64,000 bases of DNA from Leuctra nigra (Eukaryota; Arthropoda; Insecta; Plecoptera; Leuctridae): assembly GCA_934045905.1 (NCBI GenBank), contig OW203763.1:50494194-50558193 (forward strand), in the 5' to 3' direction. Shown piece after piece: positions 38,801 to 53,976 of this stretch (positions within the stretch are counted from its first letter, which is position 1; each line of letters starts with the position of its first letter). Under the pieces are notes generated by a model. It was not told the DNA's origin. It worked only from the letters and a program-made list of their open reading frames with translations, and made no database searches. The position numbers were made by a program, and so were the translations under genes.

Positions 38801-41800
38801 TACTCGGACCTTGATTAACCAGTGGACTCCCATGCTAATCATTCAGTTCACTGACGTATTTGCAAGTAAATGGACATCAGTACTCGGACCTTGATTAACC
38901 AGGGGACTCCCATGCTAATCATGCAGTTCACTGACGTATTTGCAAGTAAATGGACATCAGTACTCGGACCTTGATTAACCAGGGGACTCCCATGCTAATC
39001 ATGCAGTTCACTGACGTATTTGCAAGTAAATGGACATCAGTACTCGGACCTTGATTAACCAGTGGACTCGCATGCTAATCATTCAGTTCACTGACGTATT
39101 TGCAAGTAAATGGACATCAGTACTCGGACCTTGATTAACCAGGGGACTCCCATGCTAATCATGCAGTTCACTGACGTATTTGCAAGTAAATGGACATCAG
39201 TACTCGGACCTTGATTAACCAGTGGACTCCCATGCTAATCATGCAGTTCACTGACGTATTTGCAAGTAAATGGACATCAGTACTCGGACCTTGATTAACC
39301 AGGGGACTCCCATGCTAATCATGCAGTTCACTGACGTATTTGCAAGTAAATGGACATCAGTAATCGGACCTTGATTAACCAGTGGACTCCCATGCTAATC
39401 ATGCAGTTCACTGACGTATTTGCAAGTAAATGGACATCAGTACTCGGACCTTGATTAACCAGGGGACTCCCATGCTAATCATGCAGTTCACTGACGAATT
39501 TGCAAGTAAATGGACATCAGTACTCGGACCTTGATTAACCAGTGGACTCCCATGCTAATCATTTAGTTCACTGACGTATTTGCAAGTAAATGGACATCAG
39601 TACTCGGACCTTGATTAACCAGGGGACTCCCATGCTAATCATGCAGTTCACTGACGTATTTGCAAGTAAATGGACATCAGTACTCGGACCTTGATTAACC
39701 AGGGGACTCCTATGCTAATCATTCAGTTCACTGACGTATTTGCAAGTAAATGGACATCAGTACTCGGACCTTGATTAACCAGGGGACTCCCATGCTAATC
39801 ATGCAGTTCACTGACGTATTTGCAAGTAAATAAACATCAGTACTCGGACCTTGATTAACCAGGGGACTCCCATGCTAATCATGCAGTTCACTGACGTATT
39901 TGCAAGTAAATGGACATCAGTACTCGGACCTTGATTAACCAGTGGACTCCCATGCTAATCATTCAGTTCACTGACGTATTTGCAAGTAAATGGACATCAG
40001 TACTCGGACCTTGATTAACCAGGGGACTCCCATGCTAATCATTCAGTTCACTGACGTATTTGCAAGTAAATGGACATCAGTACTCGGACCTTGATTAACC
40101 AGGGGACTCCCATGCTAATCATTCAGTTCACTGACGTATTTGCAAGTAAATGGACATCAGTACTCGGACCTTGATTAACCAGTGGACTCCCATGCTAATC
40201 ATGCAGTTCACTGACGTATTTGCAAGTAAATGGACATCAGTACTCGGACCTTGATTAACCAGGGGACTCTTATGCTAATCATGCAGTTCACTGACGTATT
40301 TGCAAGTAAATGGACATCAGGTCTCGGACCTTGATTAACCAGGGGACTCCCATGCTAATCATTCAGTTCACTGACGTATTTGTAAGTAAATGGACATCAG
40401 TACTCGGACCTTGAATAACCAGTGGACTCCCATGCTAATCATGCAGTTCACTGACGTATTTGCAAGTAAATGGACATCAGTACTCGGACCTTGATTAACC
40501 AGGGGACTCCTATGCTAATCATGCAGTTCACTGACGTATTTGCAAGTAAATGGACATCAGTACTCGGACCTTGATTAACCAGGGGACTCCCGTGCTAATC
40601 ATGCAGTTCACTGACGTATTTGCAAGTAAATGGACATCAGTACTCGGACCTTGATTAACCAGGGGACTCCCATGCTAATCATGCAGTTCACTGACGTATT
40701 TGCAAGTAAATGGACATCAGTACTCGGACCTTGATTAACCAGGGGACTCCCATGCTAATCATGCAGTTCACTGACGTATTTGCAAGTAAATGGACATCAG
40801 TACTCAGACCTTGATTAACCAGGGGACTCCCATGCTAATCATGCAGTTCACTGACGTATTTGCAAGTAAATAGACATCAGTACTCGGACCTTGATTAACC
40901 AGGGGACTCCCATGCTAATCATGCAGTTCACTGACGTATTTGCAAGTAAATGGACATCAGTACTCGGACCTTGATTAACCAGGGGACTCCCATGCTAATC
41001 ATGCAGTTCACTGACGTATTTGCAAGTAAATGGACATCAGTACTCGGACCTTGATTAACCAGGGGACTCCCATGCTAATCATGCAGTTCACTGACGTATT
41101 TGCAAGTAAATGGACATCAGTACTCGGACCTTGATTAACCAGGGGACTCCCATGCTAATCATGCAGTTCACTGACGTATTTGCAAGTAAATGGACATCAG
41201 TACTCAGACCTTGATTAACCAGGGGACTCCCATGCTTATCATGCAGTTCACTGACGTATTTGCAAGTAAATGGACATTAGTACTCGGACCTTGATTAACC
41301 AGGGGACTCCCATGCTAATCATGCAGTTCACTGACGTATTTGCAAGTAAATGGACATCAGTACTCGGACCTTGATTAACCAGGGGACTCCTATGCTAATC
41401 ATGCAGTTCACTGACGTATTTGCAAGTAAATGGACATCAGTACTCGGACCTTGATTAACCAGGGGACTCCCATGCTAATCATGCAGTTCACTGACGTATT
41501 TGCAAGTAAATGGACATCAGTACTCGGACCTTAATTAACTAGGGGACTCCCATGCTAATCATGCAGTTCACTGACGTATTTGCAAGTAAATGGACATCAG
41601 TACTCGGACCTTGATTAACCAGTGGACTCCCATGCTAATCATTCAGTTCACTGACGTATTTGCAAGTAAATGGACATCAGTACTCGGACCTTGATTAACC
41701 AGGGGACTCCCATGCTAATCATGCAGTTCACTGACGTATTTGCAAGTAAATGGACATCAGTACTCGGACCTTGATTAACCAGGGGACTCCCATGCTAATC

Positions 41801-43780
41801 ATGCAGTTCACTGACGTATTTGCAAGTAAATGGACATCAGTACTCGGACCTTGATTAACCAGTGGACTTTCATGCTAATCATGCAGTTCACTGACGTATT
41901 TGCAAGTAAATGGACATCAGTACTCGGACCTTGATAACCCAGGGGACTCCCATGCTAATCATGCAGTTCACTGACGTATTTGCAAGTAAATGGACATCAG
42001 TACTCGGACCTTGATTAACCAGTGGACTCCCATGCTAATCATTCAGTTCACTGACGTATTTGCAAGTAAATGGACATCAGTACTCGGACCTTGATTAACC
42101 AGGGGACTCCCATGCTAATCATGCAGTTCACTGACGTATTTGCAAGTAAATGGACATCAGTACTCGGACCTTGATTAACCAGGGGACTCCTATGCTAATC
42201 ATTCAGTTCACTGACGTATTTGCAAGTAAATGGACATCAGTACTCGGACCTTGATTAACCAGGGGACTCCCATGCTAATCATGCAGTTCACTGACGTATT
42301 TGCAAGTAAATGGACATCAGTACTCGGACCTTGATTAACCAGGGGACTCCCATGCTAATCATTCAGTTCACTGACGTATTTGCAAGTAAATGGACATCAG
42401 TACTCGGACCTTGATTAACCAGGGGACTCCCATGCTAATCATGCAGTTCACTGACGTATTTGCAAGTAAATGGACATCAGTACTCGGACCTTGATTAACC
42501 AGTGGACTCCCATGCTAATCATGCAGTTCACTGACGTATTTGCAAGTAAATGGACATCAGTACTCGGACCTTGATTAACCAGTGGACTCCCATGCTAATC
42601 ATTCAGTTCACTGACGTATTTGCAAGTAAATGGACATCAGTACTCGGACCTTGATTAACCAGGGGACTCCCATGCTAATCATTCAGTTCACTGACGTATT
42701 TGCAAGTAAATGGACATCAGTACTCGGACCTTGATTAACCAGGGGACTCCCATGCTAATCATTCAGTTCACTGACGTATTTGCAAGTAAATGGACATCAG
42801 TACTCGGACCTTGATTAACCAGTGGACTCCCATGCTAATCATTCAGTTCACTGACGTATTTGCAAGTAAATGGACATCAGTACTCGGACCTTGATTAACC
42901 AGTGGACTCCCATGCTAATCATGCAGTTCACTGACGTATTTGCAAGTAAATGGACATCAGTACTCGGACCTTGATTAACCAGGGGACTCCCATGCTAATC
43001 ATTCAGTTCACTGACGTATTTGCAAGTAAATGGACATCAGTACTCGGACCTTGATTAACCAGGGGACTCCCATGCTAATCATTCAGTTCACTGACGTATT
43101 TGCAAGTAAATGGACATCAGTACTCGGACCTTGATTAACCAGTGGACTCCCATGCTAATCATGCAGTTCACTGACGTATTTGCAAGTAAATGGACATCAG
43201 TACTCGGACCTTGATTAACCAGGGGACTCCCATGCTAATCATGCAGTTCACTGACGTATTTGCAAGTAAATGGACATCAGTACTCGGACCTTGATTAACC
43301 AGGGGACTCCCATGCTAATCATGCAGTTCACTGACGTATTTGCAAGTAAATGGACATCAGTACTCGGACCTTGATTAACCAGTGGACTCCCATTCTAATC
43401 ATTCAGTTCACTGACGTATTTGCAAGTAAATGGACATCAGTACTCGGACCTTGATTAACCAGGGGACTCCCATGCTAATCATTCAGTTCACTGACGTATT
43501 TGCAAGTAAATGGACATCAGTACTCGGACCTTGATTAACCAGTGGACTCCCATGCTAATCATTCAGTTCACTGACGTATTTGCAAGTAAATGGACATCAG
43601 TACTCGGACCTTGATTAACCAGTGGACTCCCATGCTAATCATTCAGTTCACTGACGTATTTGCAAGTAAATGGACATCAGTACTCGGACCTTGATTAACC
43701 AGGGGACTCCCATGCTAATCATTCAGTTCACTGACGTATTTGCAAGTAAATGGACATCAGTACTCGGACCTTGATTAACC
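35861..43780. repeat. 80-bp satellite, 99 copies without net indels
   Basis: 7,920 bp equals exactly 99 x 80 bp. The unit starts AGGGGACTCCCATGCTAATC and continues ATGCAGTTCACTGACGTATT, TGCAAGTAAATGGACATCAG, TACTCGGACCTTGATTAACC. Recurrent variants are AG(G/T)GG at position 3 and AT(G/T)CAG at position 23. Rarer ones (AGTTG, AGTGA, ACTCG, ATGCATTTCA, ACTCAGACC) mark individual units and reveal block duplications. Stops occur in all frames, so no ORF arises. Confidence 0.98.
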
Positions 43781-44635
43781 AGGGATTTGTAACCCTTGCA
43801 ATTACTTTTTAGCAGGAAAAGATTGATGGGCATTATTAATTAATAATTATAATGAAGTAATAACTGCTGTTCTCTACAATGAGAACGTAATCGAGTTATT
43901 GGAAGTGTTGGAAACTCTTATTGTTTGAAAATATTTCACTACTTCCAATATTTTCGAATTACAAGTCAAGTACTTTAAATAGGATGCTAATTTTTAGCTT
44001 GTTTTTTAGTAAATGTAGTAACTCTAATAATATTATTTTAATTAAGGTTATAATAACATAATTGGAATTGATTAATTTTGTTTTAGAACATTCAATGGTT
44101 GAAAATAATACTTTTTCCTGTAGGTATTGAATGATGAGAATTCGAAAAATTTTCTAAGTGTGAGTGTAAAGTAACACAGGACCCTTGGGTTGTTAGCTCC
44201 TTGCTCGAGGGGTAGGCGTCAGTTTGCGAAAATTATTATTCCATGGGTGTACACTCACCTCCAAGTGTTCGTACTGTGTTTCTCATAAGAGCGCAATGTA
44301 TAAACCGGTAGGAACACTTGGAGGTAGCTGTACATACGTGACCACTAATATGTTCTCAAAATAAACCCTTGTGCAAGTTAAATAAGAAAATTAGCTTTGA
44401 GCTTTCTGACCATGATGTCGGGGAACTATTTTCTTCTTTCATTTCCACGATTCTCTTATCAATGTGTAAATTTGGATGAGTGAAGGTCATCAAAATCCAT
44501 GAAAATCCAATGATTACTTACTGGAGTTGTAGTTGTGTCACTGCAATTGCGTCCGTAGATTAAATCTCTCATCAAACCAAACGTAATCTTAACTTCATCC
44601 TAATAATCTTAATCATCTTTAATCTTGATCTTAAG
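43781..44635. other. Intron 5 segment with a 15-bp inverted pair
   Basis: ACCTCCAAGTGTTC (about 44259) and GAACACTTGGAGGT (about 44311) are inverted copies around ~40 bp, likely a small hairpin or MITE remnant. No gene recognised. Confidence 0.4.
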
Positions 44636-44639
44636 GCCG

Positions 44640-45311
44640 GCCGGTCATATCTTTTCCCGCCAAAAGTAGTTTTGGAGCGGCTTTAAAGGAAAATACGAAA
44701 TATAAATTACCATATTTGGCAAACGATTATGAATATCGAAAATGCAAGAAAGGCATGACATGTATTGAACCTTTATCTACATTTTTATCGCTTACTGTCA
44801 TAACTTTGCTCCTACTATAGGCTGTTCAATTTACGCTTACAACGCCGTTAGGGTGTAACTAAGCAGCACCATCCAGACCTTTTATCTGAATTCACACTTT
44901 GCCAACCTAAACTCTCCAAATAAAATCCGCTAACTTGAATGTGCCACCTAGTTCTAGCTGATTTTCATTTTGTTGTGTTGGTGCTAGCGTAGTACATCAT
45001 TTTCGTTGCCATCTTCACCACCATAATCATTGTACAGAAGATTTGAACAAACTGTATGTGGTCTGCATTTGTCGGGCACGAAAACGCTCCGTGTGAGAGA
45101 CGGACGAGCGACAGACGAGAAACGGAGCGTTTTTGTGCCCGACTAATGCTGACCACATAGTAGGAGCAAAGTTATGACAGTAAGCGATGAAAATGTAGAT
45201 AAAGGTTTTCATAACCGTTTGCCAAATATGGCAATTTATAATTTCGTATTTACTATTTCCCTCTAAAACCGCTCCAAAACGTCTTTTGGCGGGAAAAAAA
45301 TATGACCGCCC
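44640..45311. mobile_element. Foldback MITE with ~190-bp arms and a central hairpin
   Basis: The ends GCCGGTCATAT and ATATGACCGCC enclose arms sharing CCCGCCAAAAG/CTTTTGGCGGG, TTGGCAAACG/CGTTTGCCAA and TGACAGTAAGCGAT-type blocks in inverse order. A second hairpin lies at 45055-45159, with 38-bp arms (TATGTGGTCTGCATTTGTCG... and its near complement). No ORF of note. Confidence 0.75.
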
Positions 45312-45845
45312 TAGGTGATACAAGCGCTCGGCCGTTTTAAAAATTGAGAGAGAAAAATTGTTTCATAATTGGGTGTAAATTTGATTGGATGTTCACATGA
45401 TAAGTCTGATTGTATATTAGTAGCACTTTTTCATTTTTGCTTCATGCCTTGTTATTTTGGCGCCTGTTATTCAACAAAACCGCGTAAAACTATGAAATTT
45501 CCGATACGATTGGAGACCATACCCATAAATCAATTGGTCTCAAATTTTAATCATGATTAGTTAGAAGACAAACTTAGGTTATCACTTGCCATATTTTTGA
45601 AAAAAAATTAATACGACACTCAGCGAGACAAGAAAATATAAAAATTTTCACCAAAATTCAACTAATTGTACTTATTAAGAAAGCAACAAATAAAAAATGT
45701 ACCAAGTGATAACCTTAAGTTTGTCTTTTATCTAATCATGATTAAAGTTTCAAATCATTTCGTCAACGCATTATGTCTCCAATCATATCCAAAAAAGTGC
45801 CTGCAAAACGCCTCAAAATCGCTCGCGCTTGGACCACCTTAATTA
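45311..45845. mobile_element. MITE of the GCGCGAGCG-end family, copy A
   Basis: The ends GGTGATACAAGCGCTCGG and GCTCGCGCTTGGACCACC are inverted. The interior has two inverted blocks, TTTTAATCATGATTAGTTAG and CTAATCATGATTAAA, plus ACAAACTTAGGTTATCACTTG and its complement. Copy B lies at 53601-53976. It abuts the preceding foldback with no gap. Confidence 0.6.
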
Positions 45846-45981
45846 TTTTTGTTGGTACATAATTTTCTATTCAAGACATGTTATGACATTGAAATAATTA
45901 TGTGGGACCATGTCAACCATGTCTTTGTATAGCAGACATCTTGCATAAAGCCATTACAAAATGGTAATGGATTTACCTTAA

Positions 45982-46514
45982 CGTGGCGCGATCACTCGAT
46001 ATAGCACATTTTTATTTATTTTTGAATTTTCCTTTTCAAAAATCTTTTTACGGCAGTTCAACCATATTCAAGTATAAAATACTCATTTAATGTCCTGTAG
46101 TTTGAAACTCCCGCCCAATAATGAGTTTTCAATTTTATGTATTTTGAGAATGAACAAAACTTTAACATGGGAGGTATAGGAAAATCGTTTCGAATTTGGT
46201 TAATAACTTAAAAAATAGCACACGTTGGTATTGTTTTCATTTTTTTTCTTAATAGTATGTCCGTATGTCTACCAGAAAAAAAGTTTTTTGTTAAAATCTA
46301 ACGGTACAAAAAAATTAGAACTCCATTTTAGCTTAAAAATGACACGATTTTACTTGGCCGCCATAAGATAACATGGGGGATAAAATTCAAATTATCTCAG
46401 AAACTAGACACGAGAAGTGTTTAATTTTTTCAGAGATTATGTATGGCATGGTTATCAATAAGTACACAAAAATTTATGAAGATCTGAAACTATGCCTCGA
46501 GTGATCGCGCCACC
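45982..46514. mobile_element. TTAA-flanked MITE, copy B
   Basis: The ends CGTGGCGCGATCACTCGA and TCGAGTGATCGCGCCACC are inverted at 17 of 18 positions and bordered by TTAA (45978-45981 and 46515-46518). The interior is related to 8467-9008 although the termini differ. No ORF. Confidence 0.75.
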
Positions 46515-46518
46515 TTAA

Positions 46519-47206
46519 AGCAAGGAATTTCTAACAATACATTATATAATAAATAACTATTGAAGAGCTCACTTGAACATGATTTTCTTGAATTCGTGTT
46601 CTTGGTTCAAAGACATGATTAGTCGTTGGAACAGTCGGTTTACTAGAAAGTTGTATTTCTACCTTCATACAATTAAAGATTAGATTAGATTAGTGTTGTT
46701 TAATGGTGCATCGACAGCGAGGTCATTTCGCCACATTAAGATTTTCTTAACTTTGTTGAATATTAAGGGAGGTCTTTGGGAGGGGTCGACCGACCTAAGG
46801 GGTCCGGCCCAGGGGAGTCCAGCACTGGTGGGAAGGCCAGGCCAGAATGGGGACGACCGGGGGGTTGAAGGGTTCGAGCCAGTGGGGAAGTCCATCTCAA
46901 GGGGGGAGGCTGGCCAGAGGGGACTGCAAATTCAGGGGAGGGCATGGGCAGGTCGACCCTGGCTGCTTTTTGTCTGGGCCTTACCACTGACCTGTCCAGC
47001 ACGGGTAGCTCTTACACATGAGCATATGCTCGCCGGCGTAGCTGCAGTGGATCATTGGCCGACACAAACCCCACCAACGTGCTTAGGTAGTAGCCGTCAG
47101 GGGGGGGGGGGGGGGGTATTTAAGATACAGAGTTTGTAAATACACAGGGCACGAGGAAAATTGTCCTTTTGCATCGATGTCGATGCTTGAGCTCTATTCC
47201 GTGACA
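46519..47206. other. Intron 5 segment with a GC-rich island
   Basis: Bases about 46770-47100 are G-rich on the plus strand, against an AT-rich background, and end in a 17-base G run (47100-47116). A 148-aa frame is open here but has Gly/Arg/Pro composition and no motif. The preceding GGTGCATCGACAGCGAGGTC segment looks like a repeat end. Origin unknown. Confidence 0.45.
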
Positions 47207-47214
47207 TCTCAAAA

Positions 47215-47478
47215 TAGAGGTCGGATTCGGGTAATGATTTGTACCAGGGTACCCACTTTAACCCTCTTAGTGCCAGCATTATTTCCTGTATATATGCGAA
47301 GAATGCCAGGCCATATTTTCACAAATTGTTGAGTCACAGTAAAAAGTTGATATCTTTGCTTGTGCTTCACCAAAACTGTTGATTTTTTTTTTACATGGTG
47401 GTAAAAGTATAATGAGGACTTGGACAAAAATTTAGTTCATGATTATTCTTATTGTACATGTTTTATTTTTTTATTTGG

Positions 47479-47515
<37 letters not shown>

Positions 47516-48393
47516 TATGCCACAAATTTTGTAATTAATTTTTCCCAACAAAGTGAATATATTTTTTAGATTTACTGATATTTTCTCAACACTCATGATT
47601 AATTTCATATTTTTGTGATTAAAACTACAGAAGCTATGAAATAATGTATAAAATATATGCCAGCAAAAGTAGACGCCATTTTGAATTGAAATAATGTCAT
47701 TTTGCGTCAAAATAGTAAGAAATCTGTACACTACCGCCACCAAACATTTTTTCAATAAACTACCACACTATTACCAACCCAGTCGATCAAGCAGTTCAAC
47801 ATTCCAAAGACATTAAGAGGCGCGAGATTTAATTTAAAATTTAGCCGATATATCGGCCCTTGGCAAGTTTCGCACAAACTCTCAGAGCCGATATATCGGC
47901 TCTTGGCACTAAGAGGGCTAATTACCCAAGTAATAAATAACTTTTTTTTTTTTTTTTGTAAAATGCTTTGAAATATTTTGCACTGAGCCTGCCGCCCTAG
48001 TCCTTGGGGAGAAATACACAACGTCCATGCAATGGAAGGTTGAACACAAGGTATATCTTGCCTGCATCCTCTCCATCAATCCTCCACCCACCTCCCCATC
48101 AATAATCATCCCTCAACACACCAGCATTCTGATGAAATTACCAACAATGAATTTACAAACCAATTATTGGTTGGGATTGTTGAGATTTAGGAAATATGAA
48201 TAAATATTAAATTCAGTTTATAAACAATGCACCTGGTAATTAAGTGGTAGCTTATGCAAAAAATGCAAAAAACTAACTAACCAAATGTATTTTTTTATTT
48301 TATTTTTTTTGATACTTGAGTACTTTTCATTGTACCCGGGTAATGGAGTACCCGGGTACCCGGCTTGTACCCGGGTACCCTAACTGACCTCTA
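47215..48393. mobile_element. hAT-type element with GGGTACCC subterminal repeats
   Basis: The ends TAGAGGTC and GACCTCTA are flanked by a perfect 8-bp duplication TCTCAAAA (47207-47214 and 48394-48401). GGGTACCC/CCCGGGTACCC motifs lie just inside both ends (once at left, several at 48336-48380). It contains a nested TTAA-type MITE. No transposase. Confidence 0.8.
47262..47917. mobile_element. piggyBac-like MITE nested in the hAT element
   Basis: The TIRs CCCTCTTAGTGCCA and TGGCACTAAGAGGG are perfect inverses. The left flank is TTAA (47258-47261) and the right flank CTAA (47918-47921), one change from TTAA. Two GCCGATATATCGGC palindromes lie near the right end, and a ~28-base poly(A) run sits at 47484-47511. 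The CCCT-type ends and TTAA sites fit piggyBac-type mobilisation. Confidence 0.75.
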
Positions 48394-48667
48394 TCTCAAA
48401 ATACTAGAATTTTGAGATAATTCAAGTATTAGATATTTTGTTAACTTAAGGCTGTAACGTGTTATGCGTTTTCTATCTGCATCTTTTAAAAATGAAACTA
48501 GATTTATTTATACAGAACTGGATAGAGGATGAAATTCTGAAATGAGTGATATATCATTGCATTTTCTATTCTATTCATAAAAAAGGAAAATTATTCACAA
48601 TGTCAAGATAATAAAAATGAATTTGTCTGTAACAAATTGTAAAGGTTGCTGTTGTTGTTGAGAGTAG

Positions 48668-51798
<3,131 letters not shown>

Positions 51799-52157
51799 TT
51801 AACAAATCCTCGCTAGGGATGTAACGTCCACATCATTTTCATCACAGGAATTCCATCAGAAGTCAAGCAATTTTATTTTTTTTGATTAGAGGCCAGGCTT
51901 AAAATTTAAAATATTGGTACTCGATGGACAAAATTAACACCTTGGGGTCTTTTGACGATCGGCATTCGTCATGGTTTTGCCTGGCCTTGCGGTCCATTGA
52001 GATCATATGTAGTGTTGTAAAATTTCATGAAATTTAAGATTTTGAAACTTTCGTCGAAACTTTCATTGAAACTTTCATGAAACTTTGAAATTTTATGAAA
52101 CTTTGGAAAATACCCTGAATTTGTTAGTTTTTCATGTGTCCAATATATTCCTATCAT

Positions 52158-53495
52158 TAGGGTTGGGCGAACCTCATTTTTTTTTCGAACCGAACCTCGA
52201 ACCGAACCTTTTTAAAAGGTTTGAAATTTCGAACCTTAAACGAACCGAACCTTTTTTTAAGAAAATGATATTTTCCAGATATGTAGTAAAGATAAGCACG
52301 TGAGCACTATTCTCCCCCTCCCCTCGCCAGTCAAGTGGTTAGACACTTGAAAACAGCTGTTTGATGGGGTGTTTGTTTACGCCGATATTATTTCTATTTG
52401 TATACAGGGACATTGACATAATACCAAATATAATCGGAACAAAAACGCAAAATATATTGCTCGAAATTTTAATCCATTTCATTTTCATTTTATTCCAAAT
52501 GATAATTGAGCAGTTGTTTTTCACTTTACTTCCTCTCTTCAACGCCGCAATTGGAATTTCATTTCGAAAATACTTGCCCAAGTTGAGAGATGGTATTCCT
52601 GCGATTGTATACTCTACAAATAAATTTCACTTTTACGCGAAAATAGTTCAATATTCTTCAAATATTATCTCGCCAATCGTCATACTGTTTTTGATTTTGC
52701 ATTGGGTTACAATGAGGTTTGGAAAGTTCAAATATACACCATTATATTTTATCTTTTGCTTTTGCGTGATAATCTTCCCTTCATTAGATCGCGAATGGTT
52801 TTGAAATGACCACTATTATTTATTCAATAACCATAAACATACAATATCATCAAAATAAAATAAAATATGTTGTCAAGTGAAGTTATTTGTCATCTGATTA
52901 CTGCGAGAAAGCTGTGAGTTCACAGACCTTTCAACAGAGACAAACAAAAGAATCCTCCCTTCAGCAAGGGTCAGGTACCTGCTGGCCAGCAGCTGTAGGA
53001 CCCAAAAGTACACTCTGTTCCAAAAGTACAGCACAGTTTATATCGCAACAATCATTATTTCATTTTTATACTTCGAAAATTTTACTCAACAAGGAAATTA
53101 CTTCGACTTCTAAATTGAAATCAATGCTACTTTTCTACTTGGGACCAAATAGCACTTCGAATTACGTCTTATTAAAAATTCGGTTCAAGATTTATTTTAA
53201 CATGGAACACCCTATAGTGTGGCTGGATTTGAGTTTACTTTCATTTATGATGGATTTCGGCTTACAGGGATTGGATTTACCCAGGTTTTACCATTTTACT
53301 GCACCACTAAAGACAAGAGGCCAACATTAGACAAATAAGAGACAAGATATTGGTCGCATTGTTTGAATGAAAAAAGGCGGGAAAAAAAGGCGGGAGGTTC
53401 GAAAAAGGTTCGAAAACGAACCTTAGAGGTTCGTTTTTCGAACCTAGCTAGCCGGTTCGGTTCGGTTCGAAAACGAACCGGTTCGCCCAACCCTA
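52158..53495. mobile_element. hAT-type element with GAACC repeats, nested, carrying open frames
   Basis: The ends TAGGGTTGGGCGAACC and GGTTCGCCCAACCCTA are perfect inverses with a perfect 8-bp duplication CCTATCAT (52150-52157 and 53496-53503). Subterminal CGAACCGAACCT/AGGTTCG repeats occupy both sides. The ~1.1-kb core is not repetitive and holds an open frame for a membrane-like peptide. No transposase signature is visible. Confidence 0.88.
52364..52804 (+). CDS. Hypothetical multi-pass membrane peptide inside a hAT element
   Basis: 146 codons from ATG. It is strongly hydrophobic with three to four candidate membrane segments: an N-terminal LFTPILFLFV stretch, ILIHFIFILFQMIIEQLFF (about residues 34-52), IVILFLILHWV (about residues 105-115) and YFIFCFCVIIFPS near the end. 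Short charged loops lie between (RKYLPKLRDG). AATAAAA-type polyadenylation-like sequence follows at about 52852-52860. I do not recognise the family. The pattern resembles a fragment of an insect multi-pass receptor captured by the element, but that is a guess. AT-rich sequence also favours hydrophobic frames by chance. Confidence 0.3.
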   Translation: MGCLFTPILFLFVYRDIDIIPNIIGTKTQNILLEILIHFIFILFQMIIEQLFFTLLPLFNAAIGISFRKYLPKLRDGIPAIVYSTNKFHFYAKIVQYSSNIISPIVILFLILHWVTMRFGKFKYTPLYFIFCFCVIIFPSLDREWF

Positions 53496-53600
53496 CCTAT
53501 CATATAGGTTAACGATAACAAATTAATTAGGTAAGAAAAAATTTAGTTTATGAATTTTTGTAGTTCAGGAACAAAAAGGCGAGAACTTCAAGAGTATAGT

Positions 53601-53976
53601 AGGTAGTAAGCGCGAGCGATTTTGCCGTTTGTTACAGGCACTTTTTTGGATTCAATTGGAGACAAAATGGGCTGACGAAATGATTTCAAATTTTAATCGT
53701 AATTAGATGATTTTTGGTTAAGAATTGTAGGTATTATATTTTCTTGTCTCGCCGAGTGCCGTATGAAATTTAATTTAAAAATGTGCCAAGTGATAACCCT
53801 TAGTTTGTCTTTTATCTAATCATGATTAAAATTTGAGATCAATTGGTTCACGGGTTTGGGGGGTGATTCCTGTACGCATTGTACTGATCATGTGATCATC
53901 CTATCAAAGTGACACCCACTTATGAAACAATTATCTATCCCAATTTGCTAAAAAAGCCGAGCGCATGCACCACCTT
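53601..53976. mobile_element. MITE of the GCGCGAGCG-end family, copy B
   Basis: It starts GGTAGTAAGCGCGAGCGATT and ends GCCGAGCGCATGCACCACC, inverted relative to copy A (45311-45845). It shares GTGATAACCC, TTTGTCTTTTATCTAATCAT and the GATTAAAATTTGA block. Confidence 0.55.

Noticed and set aside
46693..47139. 148-codon frame in the GC-rich island
   Set aside because: Composition-driven (Gly, Pro, Arg), with an opposing open frame on the other strand and no recognised motif or splice signal.
52887..53330. Second long frame in the inner hAT element
   Set aside because: It opens without an ATG, has no motif and is in a different frame from the membrane-like peptide. Insufficient support as a gene.
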